The notes under the pieces are model-generated. The model was not told the origin of the DNA, ran no database searches, and saw only the letters and a list, made by a program, of their open reading frames with translations. A stretch of 64,000 nt of DNA from Nonomuraea maritima (GTDB lineage: Bacteria; Actinomycetota; Actinomycetes; Streptosporangiales; Streptosporangiaceae): NCBI RefSeq assembly GCF_900100395.1, contig NZ_FNFB01000017.1, forward strand, positions 1 to 64,000. Direction: 5' to 3'. A program made the position numbers and the translations under genes. Of this stretch, positions 33,819-43,116 are shown in pieces; positions within the stretch are counted from its first letter, which is position 1, and each line of letters begins with the position of its first letter.

Positions 33819-34847
33819 TCAGGACGGTACGAGGATGCCGCGGCCCTGCAGGCGTCCGTGCTCGAGGTCGTCCATGGCCTCGTTGACCGCTTCGAGCGGG
33901 TACGTACGGGTGTGCAGGCGCACCTTGCCCTGCGCGGTCAGGGTCATCAGCTCGTCGAGGTCGTTGTAGGAGCCGACGAGGTTGCCGATGACGTTGATCT
34001 CGCTGGAGATGACGTCGATCGTGGGGATCTCGACCCGGCCGCCGTACCCGATCACGAAGTACGAACCCGCCCGGCGCAGCATCGCCACCCCTTCGTGCTC
34101 GGTCCCGCCCTCGCCGACGAAGTCGAACACCACGTGCGCGCCCTCCCCGCCGGTCAGGTCGGCGACCGCGGCGCCCTGACCGCCGTCGGCGAGGACGGTG
34201 TGCGTGGCGCCGAGGTCCTTGACCACGTCGAGCGCGGCGGCCGAGCGGTCGACGACGATGATCTCGGCCGGGGTCATCGCGGCCAGGCACTGCACGCCGA
34301 TGTGGCCGAGCCCGCCGGCTCCGATCACGACGGCCCGCGTACCGGGATAGAGCAAAGGCACTGCCTTCCGTACGGCGTGATAGGCGGTCAGGCCGGCGTC
34401 GGCGAGCGCGGCGACGTCGGCGGGACGCAGGTTGGGGCCGAGCTTGACGACGGAACGGGCGCTGGTGAGCAGCAGTTCGGCCATGCCGCCGTCGGCGTCG
34501 ATGCCGGGGAAGCGCGAGTTCGCGCAGTGCACGTCGTCGCCCGCGCGGCAGGCCCGGCACAGGCCGCACGTGACGAGCGGGTGCAGGATGACCGCGTCCC
34601 CCGGGCTGACGTTCGTCACCGCCGGGCCCGTCTCGCGGACCCATCCGGCGTTCTCGTGCCCGATCGTGTACGGCAGCCGCACGCCGGACTTGTCCGCCCA
34701 CTGGCCCTCGACGATGTGCAGGTCGGTACGGCACAGCCCGGCGCCGCCGATCTCGACCAGCACGTCCAGCGGGCTCTGGACCTTGGGGTCCGGCACCTCC
34801 TCGACGACCGGGCGCTTGGTGTACTCGTGCAGGCGTACGGCTTTCAT
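33819..34847 (-). CDS. Zinc-dependent alcohol dehydrogenase (MDR family)
   Basis: 342 residues. Catalytic zinc ligands are Cys in AGLCRTDLH and the GHE motif IGHENAGWV. The structural zinc site is CGLCRACRAGDDVHC, with four Cys. The NAD-binding fold has VIGAGGLGHIG near residue 173 and an acidic IIVVDRS, favouring NAD+. The length is normal for the family. Start ATG 34847. It oxidises or reduces an unknown alcohol/aldehyde and lies next to the formamidase-like gene on the same strand, ~107 bases apart. Confidence 0.93.
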   Translation of the reverse strand: MKAVRLHEYTKRPVVEEVPDPKVQSPLDVLVEIGGAGLCRTDLHIVEGQWADKSGVRLPYTIGHENAGWVRETGPAVTNVSPGDAVILHPLVTCGLCRACRAGDDVHCANSRFPGIDADGGMAELLLTSARSVVKLGPNLRPADVAALADAGLTAYHAVRKAVPLLYPGTRAVVIGAGGLGHIGVQCLAAMTPAEIIVVDRSAAALDVVKDLGATHTVLADGGQGAAVADLTGGEGAHVVFDFVGEGGTEHEGVAMLRRAGSYFVIGYGGRVEIPTIDVISSEINVIGNLVGSYNDLDELMTLTAQGKVRLHTRTYPLEAVNEAMDDLEHGRLQGRGILVPS

Positions 34848-34954
34848 CGTCACTCCCTGGCCGGCGGAAAGGCTCTCCTCCGATCGTTGGTTCGGCCGGT
34901 ATTGACGGTCAACGCCCGAAATTTCATGACACGCCAAGCGCCCGGCAAAGTCGC

Positions 34955-36319
34955 CTATCTGGAGAAATGGTCCTTGAGGATGACGCCGTGCACCCCGGTG
35001 GTCCTGTCGACCACCTGCGACACCTCGAAGTTCGTGGCCGCCGACAGGTAGGCGTACGCCACCGCCCGGTCCATGCCCTGGTCGTGCTCCAGGAAGTCGA
35101 GCGCGTTCACGACCGCCCGCCGCATGGCGATGTCGAGGTCGTTCACCTGACCGTTCAGTGAGCCGTCGGGGTCGGACAGGCCGATCGGCAGCCACGCCTC
35201 GGGCGTCTCACCGAACGGATAGCGGAACGCGACCGTCGGCGCGTCGCCCGACCCCGGCTTGCACACCGTCAGCCGGAACGTCACCCGCAGCGAGCCCTCC
35301 ATCGCCGTCAGCGCCGCCTCGCCGCCGCCCATCGCGTGGTGCGGGTCACCGGTGTAGAACAGCGCGCCGTCCGCGAACACCGGCAGGTAGAACGTCGCGC
35401 CCGCACCGAGCAGGTTGATGTCGATGTTGCCGCCGCCGAGCGTCGGCGGGATCGAGTTCAGCGCCGGGTCGGTGGGGCCGCTCCCCTGGGCGAACGCGAC
35501 GCCCATCATCCCCATGAACGGCCGCAGCGGGAACGTCACCTCGCCCCTCCTGCCGCGCTTCATGACCCCGCTCGGCACGCCGCCGCGCCCCCGCCTGACC
35601 GGCGTGAACACCGATACGTTCCCGTACGTCAGCGGATTCCCCGTGGGACGCCCGTCGGTCGCCACCGGCGGCATGACCTCGTCGAGGGTGATGCCGTCGG
35701 GCGAGCCGCCGCCCGCCGCACGCGCCAGCGCGCCCTTGCCGTGCCGGCTCGACACCACCCCGTACGGGACGCGCGGCACCAGCGACAGGATCTCGACCTT
35801 GAGGACGTCTCCCGGACGCGCGCCCGCGACGTGGATCGGCCCGGTCACGACGTGCGGCCCGTCGCGGTCGAAGTCGCGGTCCGTCCGGTCGTAGTCGCGG
35901 GCGATCGCGATCGCGTCCTGGAGGACCTGGGTACGGGGCACGCCGTGCCCGCCGAAGTAGGTGATCGGGTCGCGGCCCTGGTCCTCCAGGATGCCCTCGT
36001 GCGACACGGAGTCGACGGTGACCGTCTCGCCGGAACGCATCCGCAGCGCCGGGCGGGTGTCCGGTGCGGGGACGTACCCCCATAAGACCTGGTCGACGGC
36101 CGACGGCAGGTAGTGCCGACCGGGGATCGGGCCCTTGTGTGGCTGCAGGACCTCCTTCGGGAGGGTCACTTGGGGACGTTTGGTGGGCGTCTCCGCCAAG
36201 GCGGCACGGGCGCCCAGTGACGCGCCGCCCGCCCCCGCCATGACGGTGATGGCTCGCAGGAAGTTGCGCCGCCCGAGCTTGGCGATCAGGGCGTCCCGCA
36301 CGCTTTCCGGCATTTTCAT
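34955..36319 (-). CDS. Tat-exported acetamidase/formamidase-family protein
   Basis: 454 residues. A twin-arginine signal (GRRNFLRAITVMAGAGGASL, residues 16-35) directs the folded protein out of the cell; cleavage is likely after ARAALA. The mature part has the acetamidase/formamidase hallmarks: VTVDSVSHEG, GPIHVAGARPGDVLKVEILS, FMGMMGVAF and GGGNIDINLLGAGATFYLPV followed by GDPHHAMGGGE. The fold hydrolyses short amides to ammonia. Secreted versions are less common than cytoplasmic ones and their substrate is unclear. The start ATG follows GGAGGGAGACCC. Confidence 0.9.
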   Translation of the reverse strand: MKMPESVRDALIAKLGRRNFLRAITVMAGAGGASLGARAALAETPTKRPQVTLPKEVLQPHKGPIPGRHYLPSAVDQVLWGYVPAPDTRPALRMRSGETVTVDSVSHEGILEDQGRDPITYFGGHGVPRTQVLQDAIAIARDYDRTDRDFDRDGPHVVTGPIHVAGARPGDVLKVEILSLVPRVPYGVVSSRHGKGALARAAGGGSPDGITLDEVMPPVATDGRPTGNPLTYGNVSVFTPVRRGRGGVPSGVMKRGRRGEVTFPLRPFMGMMGVAFAQGSGPTDPALNSIPPTLGGGNIDINLLGAGATFYLPVFADGALFYTGDPHHAMGGGEAALTAMEGSLRVTFRLTVCKPGSGDAPTVAFRYPFGETPEAWLPIGLSDPDGSLNGQVNDLDIAMRRAVVNALDFLEHDQGMDRAVAYAYLSAATNFEVSQVVDRTTGVHGVILKDHFSR

Positions 36320-36506
36320 GGGTCTCCCTCCGACGTCTCTTGTGCTCGATCATGAACGAGGCTGGTTACGGCGGTGTTCGCGGGACGTTTCTCACGTACC
36401 GGACGGCGGTGCGGGCTCGTCCGACGGCGGGGGCAAACCCGCGGGAAGGCGATGGCCGGCGAGGTGGAAAAATCGGGAGGTCAGTCTGATTCGAAAGGCA
36501 CTTGAG

Positions 36507-36974
36507 ATGGCTCCGAACATCGCGACCGCACGCCAGGTCGAACTGCCCGAACTGCTCGACTTCCTCCGGCCCAGGCACCACGGCCTGCTGTCCACCACCC
36601 GCGCGGACGGCCGCCCGCAGCTCTCGCCGGTCGCCTGCGGCGTCGACGAGAGCGGCCGGATCGTGGTGTCGACGTACCCCGACCGGGCCAAGGCCCACAA
36701 CGCGCGGCGCGACGACCGCGTCTCGATCTGCGTGCTGTCGGACGACTGGAACGGCCCGTACGTCCAGGTGGACGGGCACGCGGAGGTGCTCGACATGCCC
36801 GAGGCCCTGGAAGGGCTGGTGGAGTACTTCCGCTGCATCGCGGGCGAGCACCCCGACTGGGACGAGTACCGCGAGGCGATGCACCGCCAGGACAAATCGC
36901 TGATCCGCATCCATATCGACCGCTGGGGCCCCATCGCCACCGGCGGCTTCCCCGCCCGCCTGGTCACCGAGTAA
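36507..36974 (+). CDS. PPOX-class (F420-dependent type) oxidoreductase
   Basis: 155 residues from ATG 36507 (GAAAGG upstream). Split-barrel flavin/F420-binding fold: PRHHGLLSTTRADGRPQLSP (residues 22-41), IVVSTYPDRAKAHNARRD, VSICVLSDDWNGPYVQVDGH and KSLIRIHIDRWGPIATGG. This is the actinobacterial pyridoxamine-5'-phosphate-oxidase-like family that mostly uses F420H2. Cytoplasmic; substrate unknown. Confidence 0.9.
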   Translation: MAPNIATARQVELPELLDFLRPRHHGLLSTTRADGRPQLSPVACGVDESGRIVVSTYPDRAKAHNARRDDRVSICVLSDDWNGPYVQVDGHAEVLDMPEALEGLVEYFRCIAGEHPDWDEYREAMHRQDKSLIRIHIDRWGPIATGGFPARLVTE

Positions 36975-37042
36975 CCCACCACGCGCGTCCCGCGGCCGTC
37001 CACCCTCACCACCCGCCGAGCGCGCCCGGCGAGGTGGGAGTT

Positions 37043-37240
37043 GGGTGAGCGCCGCCTCGGTGGAGGCGGCGCGGCGAGACGGCCAGAGGACGAGCGCCGC
37101 CCCATAGAGGCGGCGCGGCGTGACGGTCAGAAGGTGACCGCTACCCCAACAGAGACAGCCGGACGTCACGATCAGAGCGTGACCGCCACCCCAACAGGAA
37201 CAGCCGGACGTCACGATCAGAGCGCGACCGCCACCCCGAC
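37043..37240. repeat. Tandem 44-45-bp minisatellite, left of the phosphatase gene
   Basis: Three clear 45-base units (37120-37164, 37165-37209, 37210-37240 partial) sharing GATCAGAGCGTGACCGCCAC are preceded by two diverged units (37043-37075, 37076-37119) that contain a strong GCGCCGCC/GGCGGCGC hairpin. The unit length is a multiple of three and all frames are open for a while, but no protein-like signal is seen. Related units recur at 38071-38192. Confidence 0.8.
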
Positions 37241-37251
37241 ATGAGCAATCG

Positions 37252-37884
37252 TCAAGGCCTGCGGATCGATTTGCGTTGACCGGCTGCTGATGGCCATACC
37301 GGGCAGCGCCAGGTGTGTCCGTCCCACTCGATGAGGAAGGGGCGGGCGTGTGAGAGGGGCGTGCCCCACACGTGGTGGCCGAGGGCGCAGAGCTGTCCGA
37401 GGGCGACGGTGAGGCTGGCGACGTGACCGACGACGGCGACGGTCTCGCCGGGATGCGCGCTGACGATTGTCTGGAGGGCTGCCGTCATGCGGGCGACGAC
37501 CTGGTGTCCCGTCTCTCCGTCCGCGACCCGCTGTCGGAGGTCCTGCTCGACGATCCAGGCGTGAAGCACCTGTGCCGTCCGGGTGCGGATCGCGGGGTCG
37601 CTGGTTCCCTCATGTCTGCCGATGCCGACCTCCACCAGCTCCGGTATTGGCGTGATGTCGAGGTCGGGCAGGGTTGCGAGGTGCTTCGCGGTCTGCTGTG
37701 CGCGTAATGCGGTGCTGGAGTAGATCCTGGTGATCGGCTCGGTTGCGAGCGCGCCGGCTGCGTCGATGGCCTGCTGGTGGCCGCGCGGCGTCAGCGGAGC
37801 GGTCGGAACGGCTCCTGCTGTGCCGGTGGTGACGTTCTCGGACTCGGCATGGCGCAGGCACCAGAGACGGACGCGGTCGTTCAC
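37252..37884 (-). CDS. Histidine phosphatase (phosphoglycerate-mutase-like)
   Basis: 210 residues from GTG 37884, with GGGAGGAG nine bases upstream. The catalytic RHG-type motif appears as WCLRHAESENVTTG (R-H-A, residues 9-11). The second Arg is in SSTALRAQQTAKHL, the Glu in EVGIGRHEGTSD, and the second His in VAVVGHVASLTVALG. All four pocket residues are thus present, with A instead of G in RHG. The GTG overlaps the stop of the small upstream ORF (GTGA), so expression is coupled. Substrate unknown. Confidence 0.9.
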   Translation of the reverse strand: MNDRVRLWCLRHAESENVTTGTAGAVPTAPLTPRGHQQAIDAAGALATEPITRIYSSTALRAQQTAKHLATLPDLDITPIPELVEVGIGRHEGTSDPAIRTRTAQVLHAWIVEQDLRQRVADGETGHQVVARMTAALQTIVSAHPGETVAVVGHVASLTVALGQLCALGHHVWGTPLSHARPFLIEWDGHTWRCPVWPSAAGQRKSIRRP

Positions 37885-38006
37885 CGGGCGAACTCCTCCC
37901 GTTCGTCCAGCAGGCCCCGTTCGAGACGGGCCCAGGCGCGGACGGGGACCACCAGGTGGGATGCATCGGCGGCGCACCAGCGGGCTTGGGCGCACTCGAT
38001 CAACAT
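37881..38006 (-). CDS. Small ORF coupled to the phosphatase gene
   Basis: 41 residues from ATG 38006, which has AAGGGG about nine bases upstream (ATG 38048 would add 14). It reads CAQARWCAADASHLVVPVRA and ends in EREEFAR; its TGA overlaps the phosphatase GTG. The size and coupling suggest a real small protein, or a leader that loads ribosomes onto the phosphatase. No family recognised. Confidence 0.55.
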   Translation of the reverse strand: MLIECAQARWCAADASHLVVPVRAWARLERGLLDEREEFAR

Positions 38007-38070
38007 GGCGGTACGCCCCTTCCCGACAGATCCACAGATCTCAAGCATTGCTCCCGTAGCGGCGGTGAGG

Positions 38071-38192
38071 GTGTGACGGCTCAAGGCGAACGCCACCCCC
38101 TGCAGAGACAGCGGAGGTGAGACGGTCAGAAGCCGAACGCCACCCCCGCCAAGACGGCGGAGGTGTGACGGCCAAGGTGAGTGCCGGCTCGG
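38071..38192. repeat. Tandem 46-bp minisatellite, right of the phosphatase operon
   Basis: Units at 38071-38116, 38117-38162 and a partial one at 38163-38192 share GTGACGG, GAACGCCACCCCC and AGACxGCGGAG with one another, and their general plan with the 37043-37240 array. The two arrays enclose the phosphatase operon. Confidence 0.75.
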
Positions 38193-38213
38193 TTGGGGCC
38201 GCCGGGTGGGTGG

Positions 38214-39257
38214 TCAGAGGTGGGTGAGTACTGCTTCGGTGAAGTCGGTGGTGGTGGAGGTGCCGCCGAGGTCGGGGGTGCGGATGTCGCCCTTGGCGAG
38301 GACGGCGGCGATGGCCGCGACGATCTCGTCGGCGGCCGCCGGCAGGCCCAGGTGGTCGAGCATCAGGGCCGCTGACCAGATGGCGCCGATCGGGTTGGCC
38401 ACGCCGAGCCCGTGGATGTCGGGCGCCGAACCGTGCACCGGCTCGAACATCGACGGGAAGTCGCGTTCGGGGTTGAGGTTGGCCGACGGGGCGATGCCGA
38501 TGCTGCCCGCGACCGCTGCGGCGAGGTCGCTGAGGATGTCGCCGAACAGGTTGGAGCCGACGATCACGTCGAAGCGTCCGGGATCGAGGACGAGCTTGGC
38601 GCAGAGCGCGTCGATGTGCTCGGAGTCGCAGCGGACGCCGGGGTGCTCGGCAGCGCGCTCGCGTACCAGTTCGTCCCAGAACGGCAAGGTGTGGATGATG
38701 CCGTTGGACTTCGTGGCCGACGTCAGGTGTCCGCCGCGGCGGGCGGCGAGGTCGAAGGCGTAGTCGAGCACGCGCGTCACGCCCGCCCGGGTGAAGACGG
38801 ACTGCTGCACGGCCATCTCGTCGGGGAAGCCGCGGTTCATCCGGCCGCCGATCTCGCTGTACTCGCCCTCGGTGTTCTCGCGGACGACCACGAGGTCGAT
38901 GTGTCCGCGTACGGGGCTGTCGATGCCCTCGAAGAGGCGGACGGGCCGCAGGTTGACGTACTGGCGGAAAGCGCGGCGGATCGGGATGAGCAGCCCCCAC
39001 AGCGAGACGTGGTCGGGCACCCCGGGAGCGCCGACCGCGCCGAGGAAGATCGCGTCGTGGCGGCGCAGCCGCTCGAGCCCGTCGTCCGGCATCATCGCGC
39101 CCTCGCGCAGGTAGCGCTCGCACGACCAGTCGTACTCGGTGAAGGTGAACCCGTGACCGTGGCGGCGGCCGGCCGCCTGGAGCACTTCCAGAGCCGCGGG
39201 GGTGACCTCGTGTCCGATGCCGTCGCCGGGGATCACCGCGATGTCATGCGTCGTCAT
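38214..39257 (-). CDS. Tartrate/isopropylmalate-type decarboxylating dehydrogenase
   Basis: 347 residues. It has the beta-decarboxylating dehydrogenase signature: IAVIPGDGIGHEVTPAALEV at the start, LRPVRLFEG then VVVRENTEGEYSEIGGRMNR, SATKSNGIIHTLPFWDE (Lys region), FDVIVGSNLFGDILSDLAAA (metal-binding Asp) and EPVHGSAPDIHGLGVANPIG. The NADI-like loop and the length fit the tartrate dehydrogenase/D-malate group better than LeuB. It catalyses NAD+- and Mn2+-dependent oxidation of a 2-hydroxyacid; the exact substrate is unproven. Confidence 0.88.
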   Translation of the reverse strand: MTTHDIAVIPGDGIGHEVTPAALEVLQAAGRRHGHGFTFTEYDWSCERYLREGAMMPDDGLERLRRHDAIFLGAVGAPGVPDHVSLWGLLIPIRRAFRQYVNLRPVRLFEGIDSPVRGHIDLVVVRENTEGEYSEIGGRMNRGFPDEMAVQQSVFTRAGVTRVLDYAFDLAARRGGHLTSATKSNGIIHTLPFWDELVRERAAEHPGVRCDSEHIDALCAKLVLDPGRFDVIVGSNLFGDILSDLAAAVAGSIGIAPSANLNPERDFPSMFEPVHGSAPDIHGLGVANPIGAIWSAALMLDHLGLPAAADEIVAAIAAVLAKGDIRTPDLGGTSTTTDFTEAVLTHL

Positions 39258-39297
39258 GCTGACGATTCAAGCGGCCTCGCGGGGGAAACGTCCATGA

Positions 39298-41121
39298 TCA
39301 CTCGCTGCTCACCTGGACGAAGCCCGTGCCCGCCCGGTAGTTGGGCGACTGGTGGCGGAAGTAGGTGTTGTAGACCTCGCAGTAGCGCCCGCCCGCGGCC
39401 AGCAGGGTCTTGTGGTCGCCCTCTTCGACGATGCGCCCGTGGTCGAGCACGATGATGCGGTCGACGTGCTCGATCGTGGACAGCCGGTGGGCGATCACGA
39501 TGGAGGTGCGGCCCGCCAGCACCACGTCGAGCCCCTCCTGGATCTGCGCCTCGGTCAGCGGGTCGACGCTGGCGGTGGCCTCGTCGAGCACCACGATCGT
39601 CGGGTCCTGGATGAGCAGCCGGGCCAGCGCGACGAGTTGCCGCTGGCCCATCGACAGCGCGCGGCCGTACTCGCCGACGTCGGTCTGGAGGCCGGCCGGG
39701 AGCGCGTCGACCCAGTCGCCGCCGCCGACGGCCGCCGCCGCCGCGCGCACGTCGTCGTCGCTCGCGTCGGGGCGCGGGTAGCGGATGTTGTCGGCGACCG
39801 TGCCGCTGAACAGGAACGGCGCCTGCGGCACCGCGCCGATCTGGCGGCGGTAGGAGGTCAGGTCGAGGGTACGGATGTCGCGCCCGTCGATCAGCAGGTC
39901 GCCGTCCTGGAACTCGTAGAAGCGGGTGATCAGCTTGCCGAGCGTCGACTTGCCCGCCCCCGTGTGGCCGACCAGCGCGACCGACTCGCCGGCCCTGATG
40001 ACGAGGTCGAAGTCGCGCAGCACCGGGTGGTCGGCGTCGTAGCCGAAGGTGACCCCGCGGAACTCGACGCGGCCCGCGAGCCGCCCGGCGGGCTGGGCAT
40101 CGGTCTGCATCACCCGCGGCGGGGCGTCGATCAGCGCGAAGACCCGCTCGGAGGCCGACAGCCCCTGCTGGAACTGCGACCAGAACGCCGCGATCGACGT
40201 CAGCGGCATCCAGAAGAGGGCGACGCCCTGCAGGAACAGGTACCAGTCGCCGGCCGTCAGCCGGCCGCCGAGCACGGCCGAGCCGCCCAGCTGCACGAGG
40301 GCGACGGTGGCCAGCCCGGCCACGAGGAACAGCACGGGGAAGATGCCGGAGAAGACGAACCCCTGCCGCAGCGTCACGTCGTAGCTCTGCCGGTTGATCG
40401 GCCGGAACTCGTCGTAGACCTGCTGCTCCTGCCGGAAGTTCTTGGAGACCGTGATGCCGCCCATGGTCTCCTGCAGGTTGGCGTTGACGCGGCTCAGCGA
40501 GCGCTGCGCGCGGCGGGTGCTTGCTCTGGCGAGCCGCCGGAACAGCAGGGCGAGGCCCACCACGACGGGCACCACCAGCATGGTCAGCACGGCGAGCTCG
40601 ACGCTGCGCAGGAACAGCATGACCGTCACGAAGCCGACCATGAGCACCTGGCTGACGAGGTCCATCGTCAGGGTGGACACCGTGGCGAAGTCGTCGGTGT
40701 CGGACGTCACCCGGCTGACGATCCTGCCGGACGGCGTCTCGTCGTAGAACGACAGGTCGCGGGCCAGCACCGCGTCGAAGGCGTCTTCGCGCAGCCGCAG
40801 GACCACGTCGCCGGTGACCTCGGCGCTGAACTTCTGCCTGACGTAGTTGAACGCCCACGACAGCACGCCGGTGACGAACACCGCGAGGACGAGCGGCAGG
40901 CCGAGCGTGCCGATCGTGCCGTCGGCGATCGCGTCGACGGCGAAGCTGACCAGCGTCGGGATGGCCGCCTGGCTTGCCGACAGCAGCACGATCATGGCGG
41001 CGACCAGGCACATCGCGCCCAACTTGGGACGGAAGTAGGAGACGATCCGGCGCAGCAGCTCGCGGTCGTCGTAGGTGCGGTCGTAGTCTTCGGCCTCCAG
41101 GCCGTCCATGATGAAGCCCAT
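39298..41121 (-). CDS. ABC exporter half-transporter, second subunit
   Basis: 607 residues from ATG 41121, which shares its A with the TGA of the first subunit gene (TGATG). Six membrane helices span residues ~35-320. The nucleotide-binding domain has VALVGHTGAGKSTLGKLITR (Walker A), LSMGQRQLVALARLL (signature with Met in place of the first Gly) and IVVLDEATASVDPL (Walker B with the catalytic Glu), then the H-loop IVIAHRLSTIE. It pairs with 41121-42953 as a heterodimer: its own ATP site has the catalytic Glu, while its signature is non-canonical. Probable lipid or drug exporter. Confidence 0.93.
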   Translation of the reverse strand: MGFIMDGLEAEDYDRTYDDRELLRRIVSYFRPKLGAMCLVAAMIVLLSASQAAIPTLVSFAVDAIADGTIGTLGLPLVLAVFVTGVLSWAFNYVRQKFSAEVTGDVVLRLREDAFDAVLARDLSFYDETPSGRIVSRVTSDTDDFATVSTLTMDLVSQVLMVGFVTVMLFLRSVELAVLTMLVVPVVVGLALLFRRLARASTRRAQRSLSRVNANLQETMGGITVSKNFRQEQQVYDEFRPINRQSYDVTLRQGFVFSGIFPVLFLVAGLATVALVQLGGSAVLGGRLTAGDWYLFLQGVALFWMPLTSIAAFWSQFQQGLSASERVFALIDAPPRVMQTDAQPAGRLAGRVEFRGVTFGYDADHPVLRDFDLVIRAGESVALVGHTGAGKSTLGKLITRFYEFQDGDLLIDGRDIRTLDLTSYRRQIGAVPQAPFLFSGTVADNIRYPRPDASDDDVRAAAAAVGGGDWVDALPAGLQTDVGEYGRALSMGQRQLVALARLLIQDPTIVVLDEATASVDPLTEAQIQEGLDVVLAGRTSIVIAHRLSTIEHVDRIIVLDHGRIVEEGDHKTLLAAGGRYCEVYNTYFRHQSPNYRAGTGFVQVSSE

Positions 41122-42953
41122 CAGCGCACCCCTCCCTGCTCTCCCGCCAGCACGGACTCTTCGTCGCCGAGGCCCACCCCGGCCTCGTCGTAGTGGGCGA
41201 ACACCCGCCGGTAGAGGCGGCTGCGCGCGATCAGCTCGTCGTGGGTGCCGAAGTCGGCCACCTCGCCGCGCCGCAGCAGCAGCACCTTGTCGGCCCACCG
41301 GATCTGCGAGAGCCGATGGGTGATCAGCAGCGTGGTGCGGCCTTCCTGGATGCGCTCGATGGCCTGCTGGATCAGGTCTTCTGTCGCGGAGTCGATGGCG
41401 CTGGTGGAGTCGTCGAGCACGAGGATCGCGGGGTCGGTCAGCAGCGCCCGCGCGATGGCGAGCCGCTGCCGTTGCCCACCGGACAGCGTGACCCCGCGCT
41501 CGCCGATCACGGTGTCGTAGCCGTCGTCGAGCTCGGCGATGAACTCCGCCGCCTGCGCGTCTTCCGCCGCCCTGACCACCGCCTCGCGGTCGGCCCGCTG
41601 GCCCAGGCCGAAGCCGATGTTCTCGGCCACCGAGCGGGAGAAGAGCACGATGTCCTGCTCGATCGTGGAGATCTGGGAGCGCAGGGAGTCGAGGTTCCAC
41701 TCGCGTACGTCGACGCCGTCGACGAGGACGCGCCCCGAGGTCACGTCGTAGATGCGCGGCACCAGCTTCGTCAGGGTGCTCTTGCCCGACCCGGTCTCGC
41801 CGACGATCGCGACCGTCTCGCCCGGCCGCACGGTGAACGTGGCCCCGCGCAGCGCAGGCTCGCCGCCCTCGGCGTAGGCGAACGTGACGTCCTCGAAGAC
41901 GATCTCGCCGCTGATCGGCGCGGAGTGGCCGGCGGCGGGCTGGTCGATCTCGGTCTCGGCGGTGAGGATGCCGAGGATGCGGCGCGAGGAGACGATGCCG
42001 ATCTGGATCAGCGAGAACGTGAAGATCGACATCTGGGTCGGGAAGCCCAGCTGGCCCATCAGGCCCATGAAGGTGACCAGCTCGCCGATCGTGATCGCCC
42101 CCGCGGCGTGCAGCGCGAGCGCGTGCCAGAGCGCGGCCGCCATGGCGAGCGCGTACAGCAGCGTGGGCAGGTAGCGGGCCTGCACCAGGCCGTTGCGGAC
42201 GAACGCGTCGCGGTAGCGCCGAGCGCCCGCCCTGAACCGCAGCCGCTCCTGCCTCTCCTGCGCCGTCACCTTGATCACTTCGATGCCGCGCACCGCCTGG
42301 TTGAGCCCGGCGTTGAGGTCGCCGAACTCTTCACGCATCTGCGTGGCCACCGGGTTGAGCCTGCGCATGTAGTGCCACAGGGCGAGCACGAACACGACGG
42401 CGTAGACGCCGGGCACCCACAGCAGGCGCGGGTCGATCGCGGCCATGAAGAACAGCGGCACCACCCCGGTCAGCCCGGAGTCGACGATGAGGTCGATGCC
42501 GGGCGTCACCATGATGGACAGCTGGCGGATGTCGTTGGCGGCCCTGGCCATCAGGTCGCCGACCCGCTGCCGGTTGTGGAAGGTCTGGCTCTTGCCGAGC
42601 AGGCCGACGTAGAGCTCGTCGCGCGCGTCGCGCTCCAGCCGTTTGGCGAGCACCTCGCTCGACATGCGCGCGACCAGGTCGAGCGCGCCGCGGGCGACCA
42701 CGATCGCGAGCAGCGCCAGCGCGATGAGCCAGAGCGCGTCGAGGGCCGCGCCGCGCTCGCCGAGCACGGCGTCGAAGGCGTGGCCGGTGTAGAGCGGCAC
42801 CATGGCGTTGAGCACCACCATCGCGACCGAGCCGCCGAGGAAGCCGAGCAGCGGGAGCGGGTGGCTGCGCAGGTGGGACCAGAGCCAGCGCACCGGGCCG
42901 CGCCGGTCATGGCGAGGACCGGCGACGGAGAACTCCGAACTGCTGGTGGTCAC
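41121..42953 (-). CDS. ABC exporter half-transporter, first subunit
   Basis: 610 residues. Six membrane helices (e.g. LLGFLGGSVAMVVLNAMVPL; GVYAVVFVLALWHYM) precede the NBD with VAIVGETGSGKSTLTKLVPR, a canonical signature LSGGQRQRLAIARALL, and Walker B ILVLDDSTSAID, where Asp replaces the catalytic Glu. The dimer with the next gene therefore has one canonical and one degenerate ATP site, as in TM287/288-type exporters. The 1-base TGATG overlap ensures equal synthesis. A 48-bp minisatellite lies upstream, beyond the ~165-base promoter gap. Confidence 0.93.
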   Translation of the reverse strand: MTTSSSEFSVAGPRHDRRGPVRWLWSHLRSHPLPLLGFLGGSVAMVVLNAMVPLYTGHAFDAVLGERGAALDALWLIALALLAIVVARGALDLVARMSSEVLAKRLERDARDELYVGLLGKSQTFHNRQRVGDLMARAANDIRQLSIMVTPGIDLIVDSGLTGVVPLFFMAAIDPRLLWVPGVYAVVFVLALWHYMRRLNPVATQMREEFGDLNAGLNQAVRGIEVIKVTAQERQERLRFRAGARRYRDAFVRNGLVQARYLPTLLYALAMAAALWHALALHAAGAITIGELVTFMGLMGQLGFPTQMSIFTFSLIQIGIVSSRRILGILTAETEIDQPAAGHSAPISGEIVFEDVTFAYAEGGEPALRGATFTVRPGETVAIVGETGSGKSTLTKLVPRIYDVTSGRVLVDGVDVREWNLDSLRSQISTIEQDIVLFSRSVAENIGFGLGQRADREAVVRAAEDAQAAEFIAELDDGYDTVIGERGVTLSGGQRQRLAIARALLTDPAILVLDDSTSAIDSATEDLIQQAIERIQEGRTTLLITHRLSQIRWADKVLLLRRGEVADFGTHDELIARSRLYRRVFAHYDEAGVGLGDEESVLAGEQGGVR

Positions 42954-43116
42954 GGCGTGGCCTCCCCGACAGAGCTGGGTAGATGGTCGACCTGCTTTGT
43001 ACCACCGGGGTACGACAGTTCTCGAAGACTTATTCGCCGGACGTCGGCCCCAGAAGGCTCAATCGCCACAGGCCCAACTCAGGAACCGCGCTGCGGGCGC
43101 CGGCCGTGCGAGGCTC

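Noticed and set aside
37043..38192. CRISPR array
   Set aside because: Units are contiguous 44-46-bp tandem repeats without distinct spacers, and no cas gene is near.
39254..41011. Long alternative-frame ORF over the second ABC subunit
   Set aside because: Arg/Ala/Gly/Pro-rich shadow of a high-GC gene with no motifs; the ABC frame has all transporter motifs.
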